Assembly: GCF_001499965.1 (NCBI RefSeq)
Contig: NZ_LQIT01000010.1
Coordinates: forward strand, 61,875-125,874
From: Mycobacterium sp. GA-2829
GTDB taxonomy: Bacteria; Actinomycetota; Actinomycetes; Mycobacteriales; Mycobacteriaceae
Direction: 5' to 3'
Length of the DNA stretch: 64,000 nt
Positions 9,124 to 19,664 of the stretch are shown here, piece after piece. Position 1 is the first letter of the stretch, and every line of letters starts with the position of its first letter. The notes under the pieces were generated by a model that was not told the origin of the DNA, made no database searches, and worked only from the letters and a program-made list of their open reading frames with translations. A program made the translations under genes and the position numbers.

Positions 9124-9184
9124 ACACCAGGGTCGTGATCTCGTCGGCGGAGCCTCGAACCACAGCCCTGGTGTTGGTTTCGAG
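9124..9184. other. Two interlocking inverted repeats in a leader-length gap
   Basis: ACACCAGGG (9124-9132) has an exact inverted copy CCCTGGTGT at 9166-9174. A second pair, CCTCGAACCA (9153-9162) and TGGTTTCGAG (9175-9184), matches with one bulged base and has its left arm inside the loop of the first. As RNA this would be a pseudoknot or two competing hairpins. It sits about 140 bp upstream of the small exported protein gene. The rest of 9079-9324 shows nothing recognisable except a GGAAGGAG ribosome site before 9325. Confidence 0.45.
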
Positions 9185-9324
9185 CCCAAGGGCCGCGGAG
9201 CGACACCCTCACCGGACGGACAGGAAACCCTTCCCCGACGGGCGAGAACTCTGGCTCGCAGGCGATTACCCCGCGACGGCCTGACCGGCAGCATTTCTCC
9301 TACCCACCCACGGAAGGAGTCATC

Positions 9325-9621
9325 ATGACCGCCACCCCACTCACCCGCCGCAACTACGCCGCCGCGCTCCTCGGCGCCGCCGCCCTGTTCGCCCTCGCCC
9401 CGGCCACCGCATACGCGCTGCCGCCCGGCAACACCACCGCGAACACCGGCTGCCACTACACCGACAAGGACGGCTACGACATCCCGATCGACGACGGCCA
9501 GTCCGTCATCGTCGACGGCAAGACCGTCACCTGCAGCGGCGGCACCATCACCGTCAGCGCAACCAAATCCGGAGGCGTTCGGCCGCCGCGCACCCCCAAC
9601 CTCGTCGCCACCGCGCGCTGA
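9325..9621 (+). CDS. Small exported protein, function unknown
   Basis: 98 residues. The N-terminus reads as a Sec signal peptide: TRR basic region, hydrophobic core, and an AYA cleavage site near residue 31. The mature part is about 65 residues with two cysteines (near 43 and 70) that could form a disulphide, an acidic centre and a basic C-terminal tail. ATG 9325 follows GGAAGGAG. I do not recognise a family. It lies alone between the tRNA terminator and the DUF2237 gene. Confidence 0.7.
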   Translation: MTATPLTRRNYAAALLGAAALFALAPATAYALPPGNTTANTGCHYTDKDGYDIPIDDGQSVIVDGKTVTCSGGTITVSATKSGGVRPPRTPNLVATAR

Positions 9622-9639
9622 CCGGGCGATACTGACCGG

Positions 9640-10026
9640 GTGTCTGACCGCAACGTGCTCGGCGGCCCCCTGGAGGAATGCGGCACCGATCCGCTGACCG
9701 GCTTCTACCGCGACGGCTGCTGCTCCACCGGGCCGGAAGACCTCGGCGCACACACCATCTGCGCCGTGGTCACCGCCGAATTCCTCGACCACCAGCGCGC
9801 GATCGGCAACGATCTGTCGACCCCGCGGCCCGAATACCGGTTCCCCGGCCTCAACCCCGGGGACTGCTGGTGTGTCACGGCCGCGAACTGGCTGCGCGCC
9901 TACCGCGACGGGTACGCCGCACCGGTGGTGCTGGCCGCTACCCACGAGCGCACCCTCGACGTGGTGCCGATCGAGGCGCTGCGGGAGAACGCCGTCGACG
10001 TGCCCGACGACCTCGGCGATCTCTAG
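9640..10026 (+). CDS. DUF2237 family protein
   Basis: 128-residue soluble protein with the DUF2237 signature: NVLGGPLEECG at the start, then TGFYRDGCCSTGPEDLG, the HTICAVVTAEFL segment and GDCWCVTAANWLRA. The conserved cysteines and Gly-Trp elements are all intact. The family's biochemical role is unknown. GTG 9640 is the only sensible start because the conserved region begins at residue 5. It ends in a 4-bp overlap with the convergent exported-protein gene. Confidence 0.85.
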   Translation: MSDRNVLGGPLEECGTDPLTGFYRDGCCSTGPEDLGAHTICAVVTAEFLDHQRAIGNDLSTPRPEYRFPGLNPGDCWCVTAANWLRAYRDGYAAPVVLAATHERTLDVVPIEALRENAVDVPDDLGDL

Positions 10027-10391
10027 GTGTAGTAGAAGGATTTGAAGTCGGGCAGCCAGGCGCCGCGCAGGCAGCCCAGCGGCAACCCGTCGGGTGACTG
10101 CGCGACACCCACGCTGCCGTCGCACGGTGCGCCTTGCGTCCGCACCCCGACCAGCGCCGGCTGCGGGACCCACTCGCGTTGCGTATTGCACAGGTAGTTG
10201 TTGCCCGACGCGTCGAGCCCGAACAGATAGCGGATCCCGCCGGAGACGCACGATTCGCTCGGGTCGACGTTGCGGTCGACGTACGGCACGCAGTCGACGC
10301 TGTTGCACGGGGCCGCCACGGCCGGCGAGGCGGTGACGAGCGGTGCGGCGAGCAGGCCACCGGCCGCCGCGAGAACAGCCACCAATTTCAT
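10023..10391 (-). CDS. Exported cysteine-rich protein, function unknown
   Basis: 122 residues with a clear Sec signal peptide (MKLVAVLAAAGG core, cleavage near AVAA at about residue 27). The mature chain contains six cysteines in a compact domain ending in FYYT, so disulphide bonding outside the membrane is likely. No catalytic motif is visible. It is transcribed away from the PBP gene's 3' end with 18 bp between, in the same direction, and could be read through from it. Confidence 0.78.
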   Translation of the reverse strand: MKLVAVLAAAGGLLAAPLVTASPAVAAPCNSVDCVPYVDRNVDPSESCVSGGIRYLFGLDASGNNYLCNTQREWVPQPALVGVRTQGAPCDGSVGVAQSPDGLPLGCLRGAWLPDFKSFYYT

Positions 10392-10409
10392 GCGCTCAGC
10401 TTGCCCGAT

Positions 10410-12164
10410 TCACCCCGCCTGCCGCAGGAAGTTGCCCGACACCGTGATCGCGGGAGCCGACGAATCGCCACCGACGACCAGCGTCGCGAACGCGATGTCG
10501 CCCGCGATCCCCGCGAACCAGCCGTGCGAGTGGGTGTTGTCGCCGAACTCCGCGGTGCCCGTCTTCCCGCCGAGGCCACCGATGTCGGACAGTACGCTCG
10601 CGGTGCCTTCGGTGACCGTCGCGCGCATCATCGACCGCAACGCGTCGACCACGGCGGACGGCAACTGTGCGGATTCGGTGTCGGCCGTCGTCTTCTCGCC
10701 GAGCACCAGCGTCGGGGTGATCGTCGCGCCGTGCGCGAGGCTGGCCTCGGCGACCGCGAGCCCGAACGGGCTGACCGTTACGGTGCCCTGGCCGATGCCG
10801 TTCTCGACGCGTTGGGCCGCGCTGTCGGCGGTGGGCACCCGACCGGTGACGGTGGTCAGCCCGGGGATCACGTAGTCGACACCGATCCCGAAGTCGCGGG
10901 CCGTGGTGGACAGGGCGTCGGCGGGCAACCGGTCGGCCAGCGCACCCATCGTGGTGTTGCAGGAGCGGGCGAACGCCGTGGTCATGGGGACGGTGCCGAG
11001 GTCGAACTCGTCGTCGTTGGGGATCGTGCGGTTCTCGATGGTGAGCCGGCCCGGGCACTCTACGGGTGTATCGGGTGTGACGAGCCCGGCCTCCAGCGCC
11101 GCCGCGGTGGTGATGGTCTTGAACGTCGACCCCGGCGGATACAGCCCGTTGAATGCGATCGCGCCTTGGCCGTCGGCCGCCTCGTTCTGCGCGGCCGCGA
11201 GGATGCCACCATCCGATGGCGAGATCGCGACGAGCATCGTCGGCCGCGGTTCCTGGGCGACGGCCTGCTGCGCCAGCAGCTGCAGCCGCAGGTCCAGCGA
11301 GGTGCGGACGGGATCGGTCGGCGCCGGTGGGGTGGCGGTCAACCGCTGCGCGGCCGCACCGTCGCCGTCGACCAGGTACACCGACCAGCCCGCGGTGCGG
11401 GTGATGCGGTCGTGCCAGACCTTCGGCAGCTCGGCCATGGCGGGGGAGCGCAGCGCCCGGTCGGCGGTCAGCAGATCGCCCTGTTCGGCGACCGCGACTC
11501 CCGGGATGGCCCGCAGCTGTTCCTCGATGGGCCGGAAGTCGGCCTCCCGCAACCGGATCACGGTGACGAGCCGGTCGTCGTTGCCGTCGAACTGCGCGGC
11601 GATGGACTCCGGGGTGATGGTCGGTTCGATCGGTGCGAGCAGTCCGGCGAGCGCCGGCGCGGAGCCCACGTGGGCGCGGTCCAGCGTGACCACCCCGACG
11701 GTCTGCCACGTCATCAGCGGCTGTCCGGTGCGGTCGAGCACCGGGGTCTGCAGCTCGCTGTCCTCGCTGTACTGGAAGTTCATCCCGGCCTTGAGGTCCG
11801 GGTGCAGCAACGCCGTCGACCACGCCAGCCGCCACCGGTCGCCGTCCTGTTCGGCCGTGCCGGTCGCCTCGTAGGCGAACTCGTGTTCGGGCGCGGGTGT
11901 CCACTGATAACGCAGGGCCTGCGTCGCCTCGTCGACGGGCGAGGCCGTCACCTGCACCGTCGCGTCGGGGCCCATCCCGTCGAACATCGCCGCGATGACC
12001 GGCTCCGCGGCGGCCGGATCGTCGGTCTGCTCGGCGGCGGCCTTGGCGTCGCGGCGGCCGAGTGCCTCGGCGAACGCGCGGAACGGGTCGGCGGGGCTCG
12101 GCGACGAGCAGGCGGCCAGGGTGAGAACGAGTGCGCCGACGACGGCGAGTGCGAGTCGTTTCAC
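10410..12164 (-). CDS. Penicillin-binding transpeptidase, PBP-lipo type
   Basis: Lipid-anchored class B penicillin-binding protein of 584 residues, acting in peptidoglycan cross-linking outside the membrane. Features in order are lipobox LAAC (Cys19), an NTF2-like MecA-N domain (about 25-140), a PBP dimerisation region (about 145-275) and a transpeptidase domain with STFK (346-349), SCN (401-403) and KTGT (534-537). All catalytic residues are present. It resembles M. tuberculosis PBP-lipo (Rv2864c), but the neighbours here are not those of that locus, so it may be a paralogue. Confidence 0.9.
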   Translation of the reverse strand: MKRLALAVVGALVLTLAACSSPSPADPFRAFAEALGRRDAKAAAEQTDDPAAAEPVIAAMFDGMGPDATVQVTASPVDEATQALRYQWTPAPEHEFAYEATGTAEQDGDRWRLAWSTALLHPDLKAGMNFQYSEDSELQTPVLDRTGQPLMTWQTVGVVTLDRAHVGSAPALAGLLAPIEPTITPESIAAQFDGNDDRLVTVIRLREADFRPIEEQLRAIPGVAVAEQGDLLTADRALRSPAMAELPKVWHDRITRTAGWSVYLVDGDGAAAQRLTATPPAPTDPVRTSLDLRLQLLAQQAVAQEPRPTMLVAISPSDGGILAAAQNEAADGQGAIAFNGLYPPGSTFKTITTAAALEAGLVTPDTPVECPGRLTIENRTIPNDDEFDLGTVPMTTAFARSCNTTMGALADRLPADALSTTARDFGIGVDYVIPGLTTVTGRVPTADSAAQRVENGIGQGTVTVSPFGLAVAEASLAHGATITPTLVLGEKTTADTESAQLPSAVVDALRSMMRATVTEGTASVLSDIGGLGGKTGTAEFGDNTHSHGWFAGIAGDIAFATLVVGGDSSAPAITVSGNFLRQAG

Positions 12165-12256
12165 GACCCCATCGTGTCAGCAGCGGTCAAAAGGGCCAGA
12201 AACGCCGACCAGTAAAGGCATCGCGTGTCGCGCGGGGAGGCGGCAGGATCACCGGT

Positions 12257-14509
12257 GTGACGGAACACGACGACCTCGCCCAGGGTCGGCTGCGGATCCT
12301 CGACGGGAAGCCGGTCAACCTCGACGGGTTCAGTGTCCCCGACGCGGCGCTCGGTCTGGTCGCGATGCACAGCCCACACGATCCGGAACCCTCGCTGGTG
12401 GTGCGCGACGGGCGGGTGGTCGAACTCGACGGCAAGGCGGCGGCCGACTTCGACGTCATCGACGAGTTCATCGCCCGCTACGGCATCGACCTCGCGGTCG
12501 CCGAGGAGGCGATGTCCCTCGACGATGCGGTGCTGGCCCGGATGGCCGTCGACGTCGGGGTCCCGCGCGCAGAAGTGGTGCGCCTGATCGGCGGCACCAC
12601 CCCCGCCAAACTCGCGCGGGTGATGGCGGTGATGACGCCGGTCGAGATGCAGATGGCGATGCACAAGATGCGGGCCAGGCGCACCCCGAGTAACCAGGCG
12701 CACGTCACCAACCAACTCGACGATCCGCTGCTGATCGCCGCCGACGCCGCCAGCGCGGTGGCGTACGGGTTCCGCGAGGTGGAGACGACGGTGCCGGTGC
12801 TCGGCGATGCCCCGTCGAATGCCGTTGCGCTGCTGATCGGTTCGCAGGTCGGCGTCGCGGGGGCGATGGCGCAGTGCTCGATCGAGGAGGCACTCGAGCT
12901 GCGGCTGGGCCTGCGCGGGCTGACCAGTTACGCCGAGACGATCTCGATCTACGGCACCGAGCAAGTGTTCGTCGACGGTGACGACACCCCGTTCTCCAAG
13001 GCGATCCTCACCTCCGCCTACGCGTCGCGCGGGCTGAAGATGCGCGTCACCAGCGGTGGTGGTGCCGAGGTGCTGATGGGCGCGGCGGAGAAGTGTTCGA
13101 TCCTCTACCTCGAATCCCGTTGTGTCTCACTGGCACGCGCGCTGGGCTCCCAGGGTGTGCAGAACGGCGGCATCGACGGGGTGGGCGTGGTCGCGTCGGT
13201 CCCCGAGGGGATGAAGGAACTGCTCGCCGAGAACCTCATGGTGATGATGCGCGATCTGGAATCGTGTGCGGGCAACGACAACCTGATCTCCGAATCCGAT
13301 ATCCGGCGCAGCGCGCACACCCTGCCGGTGCTGCTGGCCGGTGCGGATTTCATCTTCTCCGGTTTCGGGTCGATTCCCCGCTACGACAACACCTTTGCGC
13401 TGTCGAACTTCAACGCCGACGACGTGGACGACTTCCTGGTGCTGCAGCGCGACTGGGGCGCCGACGGCGGTCTGCGCACCGTATCGCCCGAGCACTTGGC
13501 GCGGGTGCGCAGACGGGCGGCGACGGCGGTGCAGGCCGTCTATCGTGACCTCGGACTCGCCGACTTCGACGACGAGCGCATCGACGCGGTGGTGGTCGCC
13601 AACGATTCGCGGGATCTGCCCGCCGGTGATCCGAAGGCCGTCGCGGAGGCGGCCACGGCGATCGAGGCCCGCCAGCTCACCGTGTTCGACGTCGTCGCCG
13701 CACTGCACCGCACCGGCTACGCCCCGGAGGCCGAGGCCATCATGAGGTTGACCCGAGAACGCCTGCGCGGGGACCAGTTACAGACCTCCGCGATCTTCGA
13801 CGACCAGTTCCGGGTGCTGTCGAAGATCACCGACCCCAACGACTACGCGGGCCCCGGCACCGGATACGCGATCACCGAGGAGCGCCGCGCCGAGATCGAC
13901 GGGATCCGGCAGGCCCGCACCGCCGCCGAACTGACCGCCGACCAGGCCGAGCACCAGGGTCACCTGGTGTTCACCGACATCGAACCGGCCCGTCAGGGCA
14001 GCGACCCGCGTGAGGTGTGTATCGGGCTGTCCCCGGCGCTCGGCCGTTCGGTGTGGCTGACGTTGTGCGGGTTGACCGTCGGTGAGGTGCTGCGCCAGTT
14101 GTCGGCGGGGCTGGAGGAGGAGGGCTGCGTCCCGCGGCTGGTGCGGGTGCGCTCGACCATCGACGTCGGGCTGATCGGGTTGACCGCGGCCCGCCTTTCG
14201 GGCTCCGGGATCGGAATCGGTCTGCAGGGCAAGGGGACTGCGTTGATCCACCGCCGTGACCTGGCACCGCTGGCCAACCTCGAACTGTTCAGCGTCGCGC
14301 CGCTGCTCACCGCGAAGATGTACCGCGAGCTGGGCCGCAACGCCGCTCGCCACGCCAAGGGCATGGCGCCGCTGCCGATCCTGTCCGGCGGTACCGACGA
14401 ATCCATCTCCGCCCGCTACCACGCCCGCGCGGTGGCGCTGGTGGCGCTGGAACGCCAGGCCTGCGAACCCGGTCAGGCGCCGATCACCGTGGAGGCCGAG
14501 CGCGCATGA
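12257..14509 (+). CDS. B12-dependent diol/glycerol dehydratase, fused large and medium subunits
   Basis: Adenosylcobalamin radical enzyme that converts 1,2-diols or glycerol to aldehydes. Residues 1 to about 555 correspond to the large subunit, with PSNQAHVTN, GFREVETTVPV and SYAETISIYGTEQVF around the substrate-site His and Glu residues. Residues about 560-750 correspond to the medium subunit, with RLSGSGIGIGLQGKGT and LANLELFSVAPLLT. Total length 750 equals 555+195, so this is a true fusion. GTG 12257 is the chosen start. It is translationally coupled to the small subunit by ATGA. No cobalamin riboswitch is visible upstream. Confidence 0.93.
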   Translation: MTEHDDLAQGRLRILDGKPVNLDGFSVPDAALGLVAMHSPHDPEPSLVVRDGRVVELDGKAAADFDVIDEFIARYGIDLAVAEEAMSLDDAVLARMAVDVGVPRAEVVRLIGGTTPAKLARVMAVMTPVEMQMAMHKMRARRTPSNQAHVTNQLDDPLLIAADAASAVAYGFREVETTVPVLGDAPSNAVALLIGSQVGVAGAMAQCSIEEALELRLGLRGLTSYAETISIYGTEQVFVDGDDTPFSKAILTSAYASRGLKMRVTSGGGAEVLMGAAEKCSILYLESRCVSLARALGSQGVQNGGIDGVGVVASVPEGMKELLAENLMVMMRDLESCAGNDNLISESDIRRSAHTLPVLLAGADFIFSGFGSIPRYDNTFALSNFNADDVDDFLVLQRDWGADGGLRTVSPEHLARVRRRAATAVQAVYRDLGLADFDDERIDAVVVANDSRDLPAGDPKAVAEAATAIEARQLTVFDVVAALHRTGYAPEAEAIMRLTRERLRGDQLQTSAIFDDQFRVLSKITDPNDYAGPGTGYAITEERRAEIDGIRQARTAAELTADQAEHQGHLVFTDIEPARQGSDPREVCIGLSPALGRSVWLTLCGLTVGEVLRQLSAGLEEEGCVPRLVRVRSTIDVGLIGLTAARLSGSGIGIGLQGKGTALIHRRDLAPLANLELFSVAPLLTAKMYRELGRNAARHAKGMAPLPILSGGTDESISARYHARAVALVALERQACEPGQAPITVEAERA

Positions 14510-14841
14510 CCGACGAAGAGTTCACCGTGGCGGCCGCGGTCGACGGCAAGCTGGCGCTGTCGGACCTGCGGATGGACCCGGCCACGCTCGCGCACCAGGC
14601 CGTCGTCGCCGAGGAGCACGGCAATCCGCAGCTGGCCGAGAACTTCCTGCGCGCAGCCGAATTGGCGGTGATCGACGACGAGGATGTGATGGGACTCTAC
14701 GAGGCGCTGCGGCCGTACCGGTCGACCGCGGCCGAACTCGAGGAACTGCGGGTGTCGCTGGAGACGCGTGGTGCGTCGCGGTGCGCCGAACTGGTGCGTC
14801 AGGCCGCCGACGTCTACGCCAGGCGGGGCCTGCTGCGGTGA
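14506..14841 (+). CDS. Diol/glycerol dehydratase small subunit
   Basis: 111-residue gamma subunit of the dehydratase, shorter than the usual 140 or so residues because the N-terminal extension is missing. Conserved elements are LALSDLRMDPATLAHQA and ENFLRAAELAVIDDEDVMGLYEALRP, which contact the large subunit. It starts by ATGA overlap with the fused subunit gene and overlaps the reactivase GTG at its stop, so the three genes form one coupled operon. Confidence 0.9.
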   Translation: MTDEEFTVAAAVDGKLALSDLRMDPATLAHQAVVAEEHGNPQLAENFLRAAELAVIDDEDVMGLYEALRPYRSTAAELEELRVSLETRGASRCAELVRQAADVYARRGLLR

Positions 14842-16556
14842 CATCCAGTCCGGTGGTGGTGGCCGGAATCGACGTCGGCAACCACACCACCGAGATCGTC
14901 GTCGCCCGGGTGACCGACGGACGGGTCGAACCGGTGACGCACGGTCAGGCGCCGACCCGCGGTCGCAAGGGGTCGGCGGATTCGCTCGACGGCGCCGCGG
15001 CGCTGCTGCACCGGCTCGAGGTGGAGGCGCAGACCCGCGTCGACCAGATCGTGCTCGCGACGATCCGCCCGGTCGACACCGCGACCGCACCGCTGCCGCC
15101 GGCGGTGTCCCCGAACAGCCCACTGCGCAGTCTGCGGCGCCCCGATGCCAGTACCCCCGCCGGCGTCGGGCACGGAGTCGGCACCCACGTCCCGCTCGCC
15201 GACCTCACCGGCCCGGTCCAGCCCGGAACGGTGATCGTATCCGTCTTGGCGACAACCGATTTCGAGGACGCCGCACACGCCGTCACCGAGGCGGTGAGCC
15301 GGGGCTGGCGTATCGCCGGTGTGCTCGCCGCCCAGGACGACGCGGTGCTGATCCGCAACCGCATCCCGATCGACGTCCCCGTGGTCGACGAGGTCGACCT
15401 CGACGGCCTGAGACCGGGCGCGCTCGTCGCGGTCGAGGTGGTCGCCGAAGGCCGGGCGTACCGCGCGCTGGCCGATCCGATCGCGCTGTCGGCGGCGTTG
15501 CGGCTGGGCCACGAACGGCTGCACGACATCGCGGAGTTCACCCGCGAACTCGCCGATGCCCCCGCCATCGCCGTCACCGCGCGCACCGAACCACCGGACC
15601 CGCCCACCGTCGACGACGACTACGTCGACTGCCGGATCGACGGGCGGATCGTGCGGTACGCGCCCGCGGCCGCCCACAGTGTGCTGCGGTTGGAACCGCC
15701 GGGATGCGCGGTCGCGGTCCGGTTGCGCGCGATGCCCGCCGCGGAGGACGGTGTCGCGGTCGACGACGCGTTCTTCACCGATCTCGCGGCCATCGACAAC
15801 GGGGCGTGGCTGCGCAGGGGTGTCGCCGACGCGCGCGGCACCGTCGTCGCGCTGCTGGCCGCCGAACCGGTGACCGACGCCGCCGCAACGCTGTCCGCGC
15901 TGACCGGCAGGCCCGCCACCACCCTGTCGACCGAACCCGCCGCCGCGGCGCGCGGCGCCGCCACCACGCCGGGCCTGCCGCCGGGTGCGGTGGTGTGCGA
16001 CATCGGCGGCGGCACAGTCGATCTCATCGATGGCGACCACACCGTCACCGCGGCCGGTGCGGGGGAGACCATCACCACCGCCGTGTCCCGGGTGCTCGGC
16101 ATTCCGCGGGCACTCGCCGAGCGGGTGAAACGCACACCGGCGCTGCGCGTGGAGGGTCCACACGTCGCCCACGAGGAGGACGGCCGCCGGGTGTTCCTGG
16201 ACAGTCCGGCGCCCGCCGACGCGATCGGGCGGCTGTGCACCCGCGGCAGCGCGGGGCTGGTGCCGTTCTCGCACCGGCTCGCCGCCGAGGAGTGGCGCAG
16301 CCTCCGGTTGGCGATCAAACAGGAGACCGTCGCCGCGAACATCGCCCGCTGCCTGGCCACGCTCGACGAACCGCCGCCCGCGCTACTCCTCGCCGGCGGC
16401 GGGGCGCTGGACGACGAACTGCTGCGCACCGTCGGCGAGTCACTGCGCCGGGCCCGTGTCGTGGTCGGGCGCGCCGACATCGACGGGGTGCACGGCCCGC
16501 GGTTCGCAGTGGCCTCGGGCCTGGTGCACCTCTACGCCGAAGCTACGGGCAGGTGA
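14838..16556 (+). CDS. Diol dehydratase reactivase, large subunit
   Basis: ATP-dependent chaperone-like factor that swaps damaged cobalamin out of the dehydratase; 572 residues, cytoplasmic. It has the actin/Hsp70-type nucleotide fold: [13 protein letters not shown] at the N-terminus, [11 protein letters not shown] near residue 390 and [11 protein letters not shown] near residue 515. The GTG start overlaps the small-subunit stop. The partner small reactivase subunit (DdrB/PduH type) is not found downstream: the next gene is lpqH on the other strand, overlapping by 14 bp. Confidence 0.9.
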   Translation: MTSSPVVVAGIDVGNHTTEIVVARVTDGRVEPVTHGQAPTRGRKGSADSLDGAAALLHRLEVEAQTRVDQIVLATIRPVDTATAPLPPAVSPNSPLRSLRRPDASTPAGVGHGVGTHVPLADLTGPVQPGTVIVSVLATTDFEDAAHAVTEAVSRGWRIAGVLAAQDDAVLIRNRIPIDVPVVDEVDLDGLRPGALVAVEVVAEGRAYRALADPIALSAALRLGHERLHDIAEFTRELADAPAIAVTARTEPPDPPTVDDDYVDCRIDGRIVRYAPAAAHSVLRLEPPGCAVAVRLRAMPAAEDGVAVDDAFFTDLAAIDNGAWLRRGVADARGTVVALLAAEPVTDAAATLSALTGRPATTLSTEPAAAARGAATTPGLPPGAVVCDIGGGTVDLIDGDHTVTAAGAGETITTAVSRVLGIPRALAERVKRTPALRVEGPHVAHEEDGRRVFLDSPAPADAIGRLCTRGSAGLVPFSHRLAAEEWRSLRLAIKQETVAANIARCLATLDEPPPALLLAGGGALDDELLRTVGESLRRARVVVGRADIDGVHGPRFAVASGLVHLYAEATGR

Positions 16557-17040
16557 CCTCGATCTCGAACGGCTTGGTCACCGGCTGCAGCGGGTTGGCG
16601 ATGTCGACGCCGGTGGCGTTGCCCTTGATGTTGTAGGTCTTGTCGTCCTTCTCCACCTCGGCGTTGCCCTGGCCGGTGCCCTGCTGGAAGCCGAGGGTGA
16701 CGCCGTTGAAGTTGCCGAGGCCGACCGACTGCACCGCCGGGGGATCGGCCTCGGTGACCACCGCGCCGATACCGGTGGTGGCCTGGCCGATCGCGATGTT
16801 GAGGTTGCCGCCCATCGAGGTGCAGGCGACGGTGCCCTGGATGTTCTGGTCTTGACCGTCGATGACGACCTTCGCGCCGCCCGGTGCCGAGGTGGCCTCC
16901 GCCGATGCACTCGCGGTGGCGGTGTCGCTCGACTCGGCGGATGTCGTCGACTCGGAGGAACCGCTGTCCGAGGAACAGCCCGCCAGGCCGGCGGCCACGA
17001 TCGCCGCACCGCCCACGGTCACGAGGAAACCACGCTTCAC
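16543..17040 (-). CDS. lpqH: 19-kDa lipoprotein antigen family protein
   Basis: Secreted, acylated surface lipoprotein of 165 residues. The signal peptide ends in the lipobox LAGC with Cys22, followed by a Ser/Thr/Ala-rich linker of about 35 residues of the kind that is O-glycosylated in LpqH. The folded domain has two cysteines (VACTSMGG and EVTCP) that would form a disulphide. GTG 17040 sits 6 bp after AAGGAGAA. M. tuberculosis LpqH (Rv3763) is 159 residues and a TLR2 agonist. The gene diverges from tgt. Confidence 0.9.
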   Translation of the reverse strand: MKRGFLVTVGGAAIVAAGLAGCSSDSGSSESTTSAESSDTATASASAEATSAPGGAKVVIDGQDQNIQGTVACTSMGGNLNIAIGQATTGIGAVVTEADPPAVQSVGLGNFNGVTLGFQQGTGQGNAEVEKDDKTYNIKGNATGVDIANPLQPVTKPFEIEVTCP

Positions 17041-17074
17041 CCTGTTCTCCTTCACCTCAGCGGCCCGATCTTGA

Positions 17075-18373
<1,299 letters not shown>

Positions 18374-18382
18374 TCTGTAACC

Positions 18383-19597
18383 ATGACCGACCCTCAGACC
18401 CTGCTCGGCCGGCTGCTCGACCCGGGCAACCGGGCCGACCCCTATCCGCTCTACGCCGACCTGCGGGCCGCCGGACCGGTGGTGTTGCCGTCGTCGAATC
18501 TGGTGGTGTTCTCCTCGTTCGCCGACTGCGACGAGGTGCTGCGCCATCCCGCGTCGGCCAGTGACCGGTTGAAGTCCACGGTCGCGCAGCGCGAGATCGC
18601 CGCGGGCGCACCCGCGCGGCCCTTCGGGGCGCCGGGCTTCCTGTTCCTCGACCCGCCCGACCACACCCGGCTGCGCAGGCTGGTCAGCTCGGCGTTCGTC
18701 CCCCGGGTGGTCAAGGCGCTGGAACCGCAGATCGTGGCGCTGGTGGACGCGCTGCTCGACGACGTGGCGGCCAAGGGTGAGTTCGACGCCGTCGCGGACC
18801 TGGCGTATCCGCTCCCGGTGGCGGTGATCTGTCGGCTGCTCGGCGTGCCGCTGGAGGACGAACCGCAGTTCAGCCGCGCGTCGGCGCTGCAGGCGCAGTC
18901 GCTGGACCCGTTCATGACCGTCACCGGTGAGGCGGCCGAGGGGTTCGAGCGGCGGCTCGAGGCCGGCCTGTGGCTGCGGGAGTATCTACGCGAACTCATC
19001 GCGCGGCGGCGGGCCGAACCGCGCGAGGATCTGATCTCCGGGCTGATCGCGGCCGAGGAGGCCGGTGACCAGCTGACGGAGGACGAGATCGTCGCCACGT
19101 GCAACCTGCTGCTCGTTGCCGGGCACGAGACCACCGTCAACCTCATCGCGAACGCGATCCTGGCGATGCTGCGCCAGCCGGCCCAGTGGGCGAAGTCGGC
19201 GGCGGATCCGCGGCGGCTGTCGACGGTGGCGGAGGAGACGCTGCGCTACGACCCGCCGGTGCAGTTGGTCGTCCGGATCGCGGCGGAGGACATGACGATC
19301 AACGGGCTGACGGTGCCCAAGGGCGACAGCATGCTGCTGCTGCTCGCCGCCGCCCAGCGCGACCCCGAGGCGTTCGAGCGGGCCGACGAATTCGACCCGG
19401 ACCGCGAGCACATCCGCCACCTCGGCTTCGGGAAGGGTCCGCACTTCTGCCTCGGCGCGCCGCTGGCCCGGCTGGAGGCCGCGGTCGCGCTCTCGGCGGT
19501 CACCGCACGGTTCCCCGACGCCCGCCTGGCCGCCGAGCCGGTGTACAAACCGAACCTCACCCTGCGCGGTATGGAGACGCTTTCCGTCGCAATCTAG
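18383..19597 (+). CDS. Cytochrome P450
   Basis: Soluble bacterial P450 monooxygenase of 404 residues. It has the I-helix oxygen motif AGHETT, the K-helix ExxR (EETLR) and the haem loop FGKGPHFCLG with Cys356 as iron ligand. The subfamily and substrate cannot be assigned from motifs; CYP140-like is one possibility. No ferredoxin or reductase gene is adjacent. It starts 9 bp after tgt and could be in the same transcript. Confidence 0.92.
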   Translation: MTDPQTLLGRLLDPGNRADPYPLYADLRAAGPVVLPSSNLVVFSSFADCDEVLRHPASASDRLKSTVAQREIAAGAPARPFGAPGFLFLDPPDHTRLRRLVSSAFVPRVVKALEPQIVALVDALLDDVAAKGEFDAVADLAYPLPVAVICRLLGVPLEDEPQFSRASALQAQSLDPFMTVTGEAAEGFERRLEAGLWLREYLRELIARRRAEPREDLISGLIAAEEAGDQLTEDEIVATCNLLLVAGHETTVNLIANAILAMLRQPAQWAKSAADPRRLSTVAEETLRYDPPVQLVVRIAAEDMTINGLTVPKGDSMLLLLAAAQRDPEAFERADEFDPDREHIRHLGFGKGPHFCLGAPLARLEAAVALSAVTARFPDARLAAEPVYKPNLTLRGMETLSVAI

Positions 19598-19664
19598 CCG
19601 CCCGACCCAGGAATCCGTTGTAGAAGCTGCCCGACGCGGCGGAATCCGTACTAGGGTGCCTGCC

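Noticed and set aside
9150..9195. tRNA remnant (T-arm-like GGTTTCGAGCCC)
   Set aside because: No acceptor or anticodon stem can be built around it. The inverted repeats explain the similarity better.
8950..9324. Integration (att) site at the tRNA-Ser 3' end
   Set aside because: The following genes look like variable accessory content, but I found no second copy of the tRNA 3' end and no integrase.
10134..12215. 693-codon open frame on the plus strand
   Set aside because: It is antisense to the PBP gene, is rich in Arg/Gly/Val codons typical of GC-rich opposite-strand frames, and shows no domain.
12165..12256. Cobalamin riboswitch upstream of the diol dehydratase
   Set aside because: The 92-bp gap has no B12-box-like sequence and is too short for the aptamer.
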